Shown piece by piece: positions 1 through 10,780 of a DNA stretch of 64,000 nt (positions are counted from its first letter, which is position 1; the number at the start of each line of letters is the position of its first letter). Below the pieces are notes generated by a model. That model was not told where the DNA came from, searched no databases, and was given only the letters and a program-made list of their open reading frames with translations. The DNA is from Diplocarpon mali (Eukaryota > Ascomycota > Leotiomycetes > Helotiales > Drepanopezizaceae): the NCBI GenBank assembly GCA_024741835.1, contig JAENRP010000177.1:14599-78598 (forward strand), in the 5' to 3' direction. The position numbers and the translations under genes are program-made.

Positions 1-1100
1 GCCATCAACCCCCTCCCCCGTGCCCGCAGCGCCCTCAACACCTCTCCGCTTCGCTTCTCAAGATCCTGCCTCTCGCTCCTCTACTACCTACGTGCCCTCT
101 GAGTCCCTGGATCCCCCACGGGCTCGCGCGTGCCGTCTGCCACGGTTTCCACGCTTCGGTTCATGGTTCTTGGACCCGTGTTTGGGGGAGGGGAGTTCTT
201 TTTTTCTTTTCGCTTAGCTGCCGATGTAGATGTAGACGTAGGCGTGACAGGGGGCGGTTCAGCCAACGGCTCTGCAGTGGCCATTCATCGGTGTCTTCTC
301 CCTCGGTGTTGGTTGCGGCTGCGCGCAGTCCCACATCTGCTCCAGTTCCCGAGCAGCCATCACGGAAAAGCGGTGTCGCGACGCGTATCACTACTTTCAT
401 TCTGGTTTGTTTCCCCCCCCCTTGCGCTCGCATCGCATGTTCTGCGCGCGGAGGTAGCTAGGCAGGCAGTCTGGATCGACGCCGACGCGCAGCCAGAGCG
501 AAGCCCCTGCTTCTCTTCCTCGCCCTCTTCCTCGATGGGACATCTCAAACGCTGTCCTTGCGCTTCGGCTTCCTGGGCAGGCGGTGCTTCGCGCGATCGC
601 GCGGCTCCACACGGCTTCGCTGTGGCTGGTCGCGTCGCGAGTCCTGGCTCTGGAGGGTACCGCGCGAGGAGGCGAGGCAAGCATACGCAGCAAGCTGGCG
701 GAGGTAGTGTGCGGGTTTCTTGGGTCGTCGTGCGTCTCCCGCGGGGTATTTCCGAATGGAGGCAGTCGAGCGTCTGCCGCTTGCACCGCGTCGAGAGAGG
801 CTCAGCGTGGGAGGCGGCCGGGGGATAGGGGAGCGGCTATTGCGATGCCAATCGAGGTTCGCGAGGTCCTTGCGACAGCTGGATGTCAAGGCCGTCTCGA
901 CGGTTGCCTTCTTGCTGTGCCCGTCTCATTGCCTAGGGGTGTATCACTACAGTGGATAACTGTCAGGCAACTGCGAGCTGACGATAGATCTTTCCATGGT
1001 AAATCAGTACATGTCATCACTGTAGTATTGACCGTCAACTTACAGTCAATGATGGTGCAAGTGGGCTGGCCCTTTTGCTGTAGAGTGATCTGATCAATAC
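1..1100. other. GC-rich stretch without a supportable gene
   Basis: Several overlapping open frames exist on both strands here, the longest about 230 codons, but none has recognisable domains, plausible splice sites or a convincing amino-acid composition. High GC keeps frames open by chance. It may be the edge of a gene or UTR lying left of the window. A small hairpin-like sequence (ATTGAC ... GTCAAT) lies near 1027-1052. Confidence 0.5.
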
Positions 1101-3087
1101 GGACTGAATGCACGTATGTCCACCTTGGTTTTACTTTTACCGGTTTCGACAGCTTCTCTATACTTCAGGTCGCTATTTCCGATAATCGTTTCTAACTAGG
1201 TATTATGCCTCGCAGTACCAAAAAGGGTTACTATAAGACTCATCCACCTGGCCAAGTATCAAACGTCATTGAAACTCGATAAACTGCTACTCGTACAGAT
1301 TGCTGAAAGTGACCATCGTCAAATGCTTTTGAAATGATATTGGCCGGAGGAGGTAAGCGAGTTCTATCAATACCCCCTTTCCATACCTAAATATTCTGAT
1401 CCTTCTTCGCAGGCTCGAGGTCGGAATACTTACTTGCTATAAATGATAGCAATGCCACGTTCGAATTCCAGGGCTCACGTAGCTGGAAAGTGATCTAGCA
1501 TGTAATCTATTACCTCTGGAGTAAAACACAATCAATACAGTGCATTATTCTTCAGGGGTTCAAGTATTCGGTTGCTTCTCTAGATAGCTGGAACTTGTAT
1601 GTCTCGTAGGTTGCAGTAGGGTTTTCATTCTATCGTCTACGGACAAACTGAAATAGCAAACCGAAGCTCTTCAAAGCCACGCAATGGCTAGTCAGCTTAC
1701 TCTGCCGCGTACTCGCCTTACCAGTTACGTAAGAACTAGGTAAACGATTCTACTCTACACCTACCCTGCTTTGGTATCAGCAGCATCTTTACCTCGTGCA
1801 AGTCAAAGTAGCCTATCAATAGCGCTCGTCCAAGAGCCTCCTCTTATTTCCCCTCCAACCTACTAAATCGACCCAGGAGTGAAGGACCTATTCAGGAGGC
1901 AGGCCACAAACCCTACCGTATCTTCGAGCGAGCTTGCTTTCGGTACACACGTGGCACTCGAGATCGGCTCCAGCCCTTCTTCTCGGATCTGCATAACCCG
2001 TCTTGCGATGGCAGCCGCGCCTCCACAGTCCCAGATGCCTCCTCGCCTTCATGGAGCCGGTGGGAGAGCCGTAGCTATCAGAGGTCGTGGCCGCGGCAGC
2101 CGGCGCTGTGCCGCGGTGGCACGATGCTCGTTGCGGACGGACAGTCGCGCTTCGGATCTGCGGCGGGGGCTCTCGAGTATGCGCGCACGCGACCGGCAAG
2201 CACTGCCGGCCACGCCTTCGGATTCCGTCGGATTCCATCTGGCTGTCGATTGCCGTCGAGGCCCGCGAGATGCGTAGTGCGTACTATAGTCACCCCCGTC
2301 TGATGCTCACCAGAACGGCTGTTGCTTCCAAAGATAAGCCTTCCACTTGAGCGTTACATGATATCAATAAGACTTTCCTAGCTTGAAAGGATGGTAATCT
2401 CTGTAACGTAGTAAGATCTGAGTATGAGTATATTTGAAGATTGATCTAGATCTTGAGTTGTTGATATATAAGCGAGCCAAGTAATACTAGAACGTAAAAT
2501 ACGACCTTTCACCGCTATTATAAGCGACGTTCAACATGTAACTTTGAGAATTTTCAACTGATACAATTGTGTATTTCTGCGTCTATTTGTGAGAGCCGTG
2601 ATATAATACGCGCTTAGCAGTAATAAATTAGGTTTTAAAATCTCGATATTTGATAAAGCAGTTTGCTAGTAGGAGGCAGTATAAAAGGCTCTTTCTGGTG
2701 GAAAAAGAGCACCTGGTTAGCATCATCTGGCTATTACTGTGCTCAATTAACAGGCAATCCCTGTGGAATTTGCTCTCTGACTGTATGGTTAGGATCTAGC
2801 TGACCAGATTTGTGGTGTAAGCTGGACGAAGTACACCAGGCAGTGTACGTGGCATTGTAAACAATCGCTTCCTCCTATCAAAGCAACCAAGTCTTTACGT
2901 ATATGTGGGCCGATTTACCCCTCACCGAAAGTATCTGCTGATTTTGAGTCGCGGAGTAATGAGCGGCCTGGGAAGTACGTTGTCGCTTGCACATCGGGTC
3001 AAGTGAAAAATAGGACAAGGTCCTCTTGGTCGCAGGTCTGCTTTCCTGCAACGATCTAGCCCGTCTCCGACACTGGTCTGCGGAATC
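1101..3087. other. AT-rich intergenic DNA with a GC-rich island
   Basis: Frames are closed every few codons, as expected for non-coding AT-rich DNA. At about 1880-2300 there is an abrupt GC-rich island with overlapping frames on both strands. It encodes nothing I recognise and has no clear splice structure. The contrast in base composition suggests either a degraded gene remnant or a piece of different origin inside AT-rich DNA. Confidence 0.4.
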
Positions 3088-3779
3088 TTAAGGAGGGTTC
3101 AAGCTTTTCAGCCCACTGCTAAGGTGCTCTGGTGCTCTGTTGTGGCCCTCTTGGAACGTCTCAGACAGGTGAAATGGGGCAGGGTAGACGATCGGCTTCG
3201 CTTGAACTATTAGTTCGAGAGAGTGAAGCTTTGGTCGAGTTCCCATGTACTTGTCACTCTGCTGCAAAGCGAATTGTTGTTTAGATAGGGCTTGGGCGTC
3301 TTTCAAGGACATTGGTCCGCCCTCGAGGTACACCACATGGCCATCAGGGAGCATAGTAAATGACCATATGGAGTATTGTAGGCTCCGAACGGCTTGCTTT
3401 GAGGATAAATATACCCCAGAAATCTGACTGAAGGAACCCATGAGTCTCAACAGCGGCTATGTATCAGGAAATTCAAGACGCTCCACGCTCTTGACCACTC
3501 CCCACAAGCCTGCAGTCGTTCTGCGAAGTTTGACGCACGTCCCTACAACCCCAATGATCATTAGACGTCCTTCTTCTCTGAAAAAAGACCAATTTCGTTT
3601 GTGTACCAATTATATTGTTGCCCAGTCTTTGCACATCTGTAGAAACCTGGCTTCCTCTCGTCACATTTCGTATAGCCAATTTTGCATACCACAACTTGGG
3701 TTTTTGGTACAGTCCAGTTGGTATCGATCGAGGGGACAAGACGGCTGCCAGGATTTAGAATGACCTGCAAGCGATACAT
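3088..3779 (-). pseudogene. Possible degraded or multi-exon gene fragment, function unknown
   Basis: Two minus-strand open stretches read like protein. One (3561-3779) contains WTVPKTQVVVCKIGYTKCDE and a second Cys/Lys-rich part. The other (3088-3450) contains LPDGHVVYLEGGPMSLKDAQ. They lie in different frames about 110 nt apart. I could not find a donor and acceptor that join them cleanly; a good CTTTTTTCAG acceptor lies only 29 nt from the nearest donor, too short for an intron. No signal peptide or start is convincing. It could be a small secreted protein gene with undetected exons, or a relic. No function is assigned. Confidence 0.2.
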
Positions 3780-4431
3780 CCTGTCTTGGTCTTCGGTTTC
3801 GAGCTCGATTTCTTGTCCTCTTCACCCTTGAATACGATTGATTGACTGCATAGACAACGGTGATAGGAGGATACCACGCAGGGCCTGTCGCTGGAGAAAA
3901 AATGATTTGATTTATTCGGAGTCATACAGGCCATGTATCGCTGCGGCTCACGGCTGACGAGTATTGCATGAATGGAGTTACAGGCAGGAGGATACAACTG
4001 GTGCTCGGGAGACTACATGAAGTAAGTGAAGTGACCAATGGTCGAAGAGAAAGCACTTGCCAAATCAGGCATTTGGTATTGTTAAGAAAAATCACATAGA
4101 TTGTATATTTACGTAACCAAAATGTAGTAGCCTTCCCTCAAGCAGGATGCCGAATATTAGGGTCTGTGAAAAGGTGCTGGAGCCGTCGAGATCAGCAAAC
4201 AAACCTGGAAACAGGCCGCCCCGTTTGCAGATACAGAAGGGCTGTCCCGAGGGATAGCATACAGAGAGAGGTTCACGGGATTTGTTTCGGGGATATGTAG
4301 CCTGCATAATTTGACAGGTAGAGCCCTCCCAGAGTGCTCGGTTTTTCTTTCCCAAGTGGAGAAGAGCTGGTTATCCCCGGTACAGAGCACACTGTTCAAA
4401 AACCTCACGAATGTCTTCCTTAAAGCCTATC

Positions 4432-5160
4432 TCACCCCACTTGAAAAAATATACAGAAAACACCAAATCCACCAAAAGCGATCTTTACAGCATCAACGCC
4501 CATCTTACAAGCAGCATTTGTAACCTGAGTTGCCATCGAGCTAGACGCAGGAGTCGATCTAGACGAGCTAGTGCGCGAAGTAGAAAGCGATGGTATAGAT
4601 ACCGCTACGCTCATGCTGGGTTCGAGTTTGGAGCTTGAGTAAGCGCTGCTCATCGTTGTCGAGCTCCCGATGGGAGTACCGGGAGATGTCGAGATGGATT
4701 TTTCAGTGGTCGTCCCTACAACAGCGCTTGCGGTCTCTGCTACCAGAGCACCGGTGTTCGCAGCAGGAGGTGCGATGACACTCAAAGTGAAAGTAGCTCC
4801 GCATTCCTCGAGGGCAAATCCGACAGGGCAGCAGCCAGCATCCGTGCAGTAGGAGTGTACCGGGCAGTACTCTAAAACATTTGGTCAGTGCTGTCGAGCA
4901 GTGAATTGAATGTGACGATTACTCCCGTTCGAGCAGCAACTTTCACCTGCACCGGGGTTATAGCAGTTGGGGAAACTGATGCACTGGACGTGGCCTGGCC
5001 CGCAGGACTTCTCGCAAGTTGCTGGGGATGAGACGGGAGTGCAGATCGTCAGTTGTCTCTCGAAGATGCCCCTGATGGCCATGAGGGCTGCACGTTGGCC
5101 GGCTATGTTGGCAGTCACTGCAGCGGTAGCAAAGAGAAGGACGAAGGCGGAGAAACGCAT
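4432..5160 (-). CDS. GPI-anchored cysteine-rich, Ser/Thr-rich secreted protein
   Basis: This is a two-exon gene: exon 1 5160-4923, intron 4872-4922 (51 nt, GTAATC...TTTTAG), exon 2 4871-4432, giving 225 aa. The N-terminus is a clear signal peptide ([17 protein letters not shown], cleavage near residue 18-22). Residues about 35-95 hold twelve cysteines, including two CC pairs in CCSNG and GCCPVGF contexts, a granulin-like spacing seen in fungal surface proteins. A Ser/Thr-rich low-complexity stalk follows (about 105-195). The C-terminus is hydrophobic ([13 protein letters not shown]), as in GPI-attachment signals. Splicing keeps the frame exactly, which supports the model. The inferred location is plasma membrane or cell wall; whether it acts on a host, surface or itself cannot be told. 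It stands alone in AT-rich DNA. Confidence 0.75.
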
Positions 5161-8100
5161 GGTCGAGATTGATCAAAGACTCGAGTGGCTGGGTTTGGAT
5201 CGACGAGTGACGAAGAGCAACATTCAAGACGACAGAGAATTCTGAAATAAGGAGTCGCAAATCTGAGGGAGGCTTCGAGGCTTTTCATAAAGTCAATCGC
5301 CCATGCTTTATGTTTCCTTTTCGCTAGAGTGGCACAAAGTGAGGAGAGCGCTGCCACTTACAAGTCTATCACTTTGTAATAGAAATGGGCCAAAGCAGGT
5401 ACTCGAATGCAGAAAAAGCCCGACGTGCAAAGATGACTAATGAGACCCCCCCAGAATATATGAAGACGGAGAGAATTCAGCGTTGAACCTATCTAAAGGA
5501 CTCTGAGCCTCAGCCCCGCATGCAAGCAAGGCTCCGGCCCCAGGATGATCGGATGTTCCCATGACACTTACCGATAGCACCTCACGCGAGGCTCAACGTA
5601 CATTGCTGGACGCTGGGCCGGACGAATGTCGAGGCGGATTCCCCAGGTCTTAGTCAGGTTGATGAAACAGTGGAGGCGGGAATCTGCAAGCCATTTTCTC
5701 AGCTGCGGGCTGCAAAAACAAATCATCGCTTGGCAGGGAGACTATCTATCCAAGGTCTCATGATTTTCCAGGCCGCTAGATTTGAGCTTCTAAAAAATGA
5801 GATATCAACCCTAGGGACAGGAAGGATCTGAGAGTATTGAGGGTTTGGAGGGGAAGAAAACAAGCTGCCTGCCGACCCCTGATTTAGGCGAAGCTACTTT
5901 TAGCGACAGATTCAACACGCACTGGTGCAGCCACGCTGCCGTACCTTGCTGAATAACCCAATCACCCAAAGTAATGCGAAGCAAAGACAAGCTTATCTCT
6001 TATTAGCTTCAAGCTTTGACTACGCCTCTCGCCAGGGGACGCGGATCCCATTAAAGCACTGCCCCAAGACAAGCGAGAAACAGAACACTTGTATTTACAT
6101 AAGCACTGTACGCAGGAGACATCTGCTGATGGGTTCTACTGTATCATTTTATCATGCTACACTTTGACATGCTCTGTTGATTTTTCCCTGATCATCACTC
6201 AGATCCTTTTGCAGCAAGACATCAGAATTTCGAGATCAATATAAGCAAAGTAAAATCAAATTACGTTATAGTTACCATAAGTCGTCGTACTGCTGGACGC
6301 ACCTACGCCAGCCGCCTGCATTATGTGAGAGTTATAACATATTAAAGAAACGCAATCTCTGCAACCCCTCCCTTACGGACCGTATGTACCCATGCGCTAT
6401 ACTAACAATCCACACATAAGATCTTTATGCACAGTGCAGGATAAGTAAAGTGCATGGTATATATCTCTATATCAAAGTGTATAATTTACCCCGACTTTGC
6501 AGACCTTGCGCTTTAGAGCATTTAATACTTGTATAGATAGCACAAGTATAGTGCGATGCAAAGACACATCTCCAGGCTAAGAGGCGAACTAGACCACAAA
6601 TCAGGTACGGCAGGATGTAGGCAGACCAGGGATAGGAATTCCAGCTTTTAGCGCCACGGATCAGAACCTGTCTCCGGGACTGTGTAAGCGACCAAGTTGT
6701 CACTGCCGAGACCGAATGGAGAAATTAGCGCTTGCGTGTTCAGAATCAAATCCCCAATCTGGAGGGAAGGGGGCGCTGAGATAGAGGTTAGCAGAGATAT
6801 CAGGGTTGATACAGAACGCATCTTGACCAGGTTTTAGTGTTTGTATTCAAGGCCAAGAAGACCATTTGGAGATAGAAAGCACTTGGTGACTGGGAGACCC
6901 TCTACAAAGATATTTGGTGCTCTGGTTTCATGAAATAGGAAACAGATAAGCAGTCTTGGTAAGAGACCGTTGCTTCTATGTCTGGAAGTTATTCACTTTC
7001 AAGAAGACTCAAGGCAACTAAATCTATTGTTGTTTTCTCTTCCATCTATTCTATGCGAGTAGATCGGGATACACAACACCTTGTAATTGCAATCACTAGA
7101 CTCGAATCTATAAGAAATCTGCAACATCATATTATTACTTAACCCGTTCTGCGAGAAAGTCAGCCTATCTGATGACCGGTGGTTGGATAGAAAAGGTCAG
7201 GCTAGCTACGGCCTTTCGCTATCATTCTCTCTGCTACTACGCTTTTCTTTGGGCTGCTATCCTTGTACTTACTAGTTTAGCTTGTAGACATAATATATCC
7301 AGATATTCCAGGATAGGTACTCAGCTGACTGTCAGGGTATTGAACATTGCCCTAGAACGCTCATAGCTGATAGTTTTCTACTTGTCCTAGCGAAAGCAGC
7401 AACCCAGCTGTAAGAAGCGAAATACACTAGCACATTCTGATACAACGAGACCTCGAAGGGCCACTACCGCTAGTTTGAATCTTAGAATCCGCAATACATT
7501 AGAGCTCTGTTAGATAAAATCGAGAAGGGGTGCAGAGCTTTTGACTAGTAAGAGATCGCTCTGTCTTGATGTCTAAGCAACAACTGATCCGAAATCCAGG
7601 TCAATACTTGTTGATCTCTAAAAATGAAGCGAACCAGCTTGATCACTATTCCGATCAGAGGCTTTTCCTCTGCTGATAAAGACATGTATATTCGCTACAT
7701 TGCCTGAACGCAATTGCAAAGTTTTCTACAGCGATAAAACGCAATAACCGACAAAAAGCACCTGCCGTCTGCAGGCTTGCAAGACAAAAGCAGATATCAC
7801 CGACTAATATTTGCTGCTAACAGAAATTTCTCTGAGCAATTCGGCCAAAATTTGAAATATGCAGCTTATCTTATTTTGGTGCTTGTGCGTTTAGGAGATA
7901 AAGAACCAAATAGTAAGTACTTGGGCAGCAGACGTGAATGTTGCGAGAGCATTTGCTAATGTGATATAAATTTTAGTAAATTTGATTGGTACACCACAAG
8001 TGTGACTATGTACCGTGATTTGCACTTATTTTCGTGAGTGGTACACGCAATGGGGAGCACAGCACGGCAAGGTCGAGAGTGATGGAGACTGAATACCTAG

Positions 8101-8192
8101 GAGATGGCAGTGCAGAAGATATTTGGTAACCAGAAATATTTAGAGACGCCTAGTTAGCAGGGCGTTTTGGCCTGAAAGCGGCACCATCAGAG
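5161..8192. other. AT-rich gene-free DNA
   Basis: About 3 kb with dense stop codons in all frames and only short open stretches (about 60-80 codons) that resemble nothing. TA-rich composition and many TpA steps fit old repeat DNA altered by repeat-induced point mutation, but I see no intact terminal repeat or transposase. The first few hundred bases left of 5161 would be the promoter of the GPI-protein gene. Confidence 0.5.
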
Positions 8193-9600
8193 CTATTCGT
8201 ATTTAGAAAAAGCTAAAGACGCATTCGTGCCCCCAAAACCAAAGCTATTAGATAAAGACACGTCAACGATCTTATGTTGTGACGTGTTTGAGATATAGTT
8301 GCAGTTGAATCCGGGGTCCTTGTTGTAGATATTCAAAGTCGGTGGCATGATGTTCTAGATCGGATTTTAGCCAGATGGAATGGAGTAGCGGTAAATACAT
8401 AGGGATGACACACCTCTTTAACCGCCAAGATCGAAAATATCGCCTCGATTGCACCGGAAGCCCCGAGCAGATGACCAATAGCACCCTTTGTACTGCTAAC
8501 CGCAATATCAGTTTCTTTCTCGTACCCCTCTTCGCCAAGAAACAGTCGTTTAATAGCGCTGTTCTCGGCAGCATCGCCGAGGGGCGTACTCGTGGCGTGA
8601 GCATTGATGTAGTCCACGTCCTTTGGTGATATACCTGCGTTCTTTAGGGCTCTTCTCATTGCCAGTAAAGCTCCCGCACCGTCTTCTCTCGGGGCCGTGA
8701 CGTGGTATGCGTCACCACTACATCCATACCCCCGGACTTCGGCATAGATTTCGGCCCCACGGCGTTTGGCGTGCTCCAGCTCCTCCAGCACGACAACTCC
8801 TGCACCCTCGGCAATCACAAACCCACATCTATCACGATCGAAAGGGCGCGAGGATTTGGAAGGATCATCGTTGAAGCTGGTAGCAAGCGAGCGGGATCTT
8901 GCAAAGCCAGCGAGGGCGAGAGGATGAATACAGGACTCTGAACCTCCAGCAATCATGACATCTGCATCTCCAAATGCTATGAAACGTGACGCGTCACCGA
9001 TAGCGTGAGCACCAGTGGTGCAAGCAGTTGTCACGGCGTGGTTTGGTCCCTGTAATCCGTACTTCATCGATATGTGACCCGCGGCCAGGTTGATGAGGAG
9101 CTGTGGTACAAAAAGCGGTGAAATTTTCTTGTATCCCTGTGTTGGGCTTCAGCAAAAGCGTACAATCTTATGCCAGTAACCAAGCCTATGCCTACTTCTT
9201 TATGATACGCCACACTGCTAGTGTAGAGCACTTCAAGGTTACCGATTCCACTACCCAAGCACACGCCGGTAACCTCTCGCTCGTCTTGTTTCTGCGGTCT
9301 CCAACCAGAATCGTCGAGGGCCATTTCTGTTGCAGCAACGGCGAATTGTGTAAACCTTGCCATACGGCGCTCTTCGCCCCGTTCCAGCCAGTCCGAGGCC
9401 TGCCATTTGCCATCATTCTGGTTACCCTCGGGGACAAGGCCAGCCACCCTGCTGGGAAGCTCGAGCCATTGCGCAGCAGGTTCGCGATTGGCAACGCTCA
9501 CAATTCCGCAGTCACCAACGAGAAGTCGAGTCCAGGTGCGCCGAATGCCCACGCCCAAGGGGGTGACGGCGCCGAGGCCTGTAACTACCACGCGTCGCAT
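8193..9600 (-). CDS. CEM1: Mitochondrial 3-oxoacyl-[acyl-carrier-protein] synthase (KAS II / CEM1 type)
   Basis: The enzyme condenses malonyl-ACP with acyl-ACP in mitochondrial type II fatty acid synthesis, which feeds lipoate and respiratory-chain assembly. Three exons: 9600-9196, 9136-8414, 8354-8193, with two 59-nt introns (GTAGGC...CACAG and GTGTGT...CTAG). All phases fit and give 429 aa, the usual family length. The start [16 protein letters not shown] is the canonical KAS N-terminus. The catalytic triad is visible: Cys174 in TTACTTGAH, His315 in [11 protein letters not shown], and His357 in [11 protein letters not shown] with Lys352. The C-terminus carries the [11 protein letters not shown] motif. 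No obvious cleavable mitochondrial presequence precedes the catalytic domain, so targeting is inferred from the family. The next gene (OPT transporter) is divergent across 1.2 kb. Confidence 0.93.
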
Positions 9601-10780
9601 TCTCTGGCCATGTTTTCCGCACTGTCAAGATCGGGATAATGAAATTTTAAGAGACGGATGCGAGGGTCGCCCGAAGTCAGAGCCACGCGGTGCGCAGGAA
9701 TAGAACGTGGAGGAGACGGGGATGATAACAGCAAAAAGAGATAAAGAAATAGTCCTGAAGAGAAACATCCGGAATACGCGTCGAGGCTTGGCGTGGATAT
9801 TAGCATTTCTTAGCGCTCGCTTACTTCATTACAATTGTCGAGCTTAAAACGACCACATCTCCGAGGCTCTTCTACACGCCGACGGCACCTTTCCCATGAC
9901 CTTCTCTCTATTCGGAGTTGCTATGCTCTGCTATAGTAGCGCAAACTATTTGTCATCCCATATCTCATCTATCTTAGTGTTCGGAGGCTTGCTGGCGATC
10001 CCTCGCAAGCAGGTCGCGTTGATTTCACCCGCTGCAGTCCATCTTGACATGACGATCATCATCCATGGGCCTCGACTGCGGAATCTTCACGCAGCGAGTG
10101 CTGTAGGTCGCGCCCTCAAGCATAGAGACGCTATGGCTAGCATGGAGATGGCCAGTACCACTGACAGATACCGCGTCTCAAGGGTTGGAAGATAAAACAG
10201 GGCCATGACCTCACATTTCGTTTCGTTGGAATGTCTGTGTCAGAAGCATCTGCTTCTCAACGCATAAAGTCGTTTTCTGGCCGCGCCGCAGATCTGTTTC
10301 ATATGACTTGCATAAACATTTGATTGTTGCATCTTATCTTCGACGGCCTCCCCTGACTCTTAACCCTCCCCAACCAGTCGCAAAGCCAGATTGACGGGTT
10401 CTCGTCCCAGAATATCGGGAATATCGGGACTAAGCAAATCTTCCAGCACGCAAGCCAAAGTTTCTCCTGAAGTTCGGCTGCATGTGATGGCTCCTCACTT
10501 GGCCCAGAACTTGGGAACCGTCCCAAGTTTGTCCAATTCAGGATTGCAGGTCAGGGCTCAGCGAATCTCAAAGATGATACTTCCCAAAGTTTCTGCTGCC
10601 TCACGCCACTATGCTTCACGTAAGTCTGAGAATCTCTTATCTGCGAACGCTACCGTTTCTCGACCGTGCCAATTGCCGAGGTTTCTGGTCGGCTACTTCG
10701 TTGTGTTATATATCGTTGGTGCTTTGAAATGATAGCTCTCTAGACCGTTGATCGTTCTCCGTGTCGCCAGGCCTGCCCTC
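9601..10780. other. Divergent intergenic/promoter region between CEM1 and the OPT transporter
   Basis: Both flanking genes read outward, so both promoters must lie here. Short open frames on both strands lack protein-like features. I recognise no specific binding sites. Confidence 0.5.
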
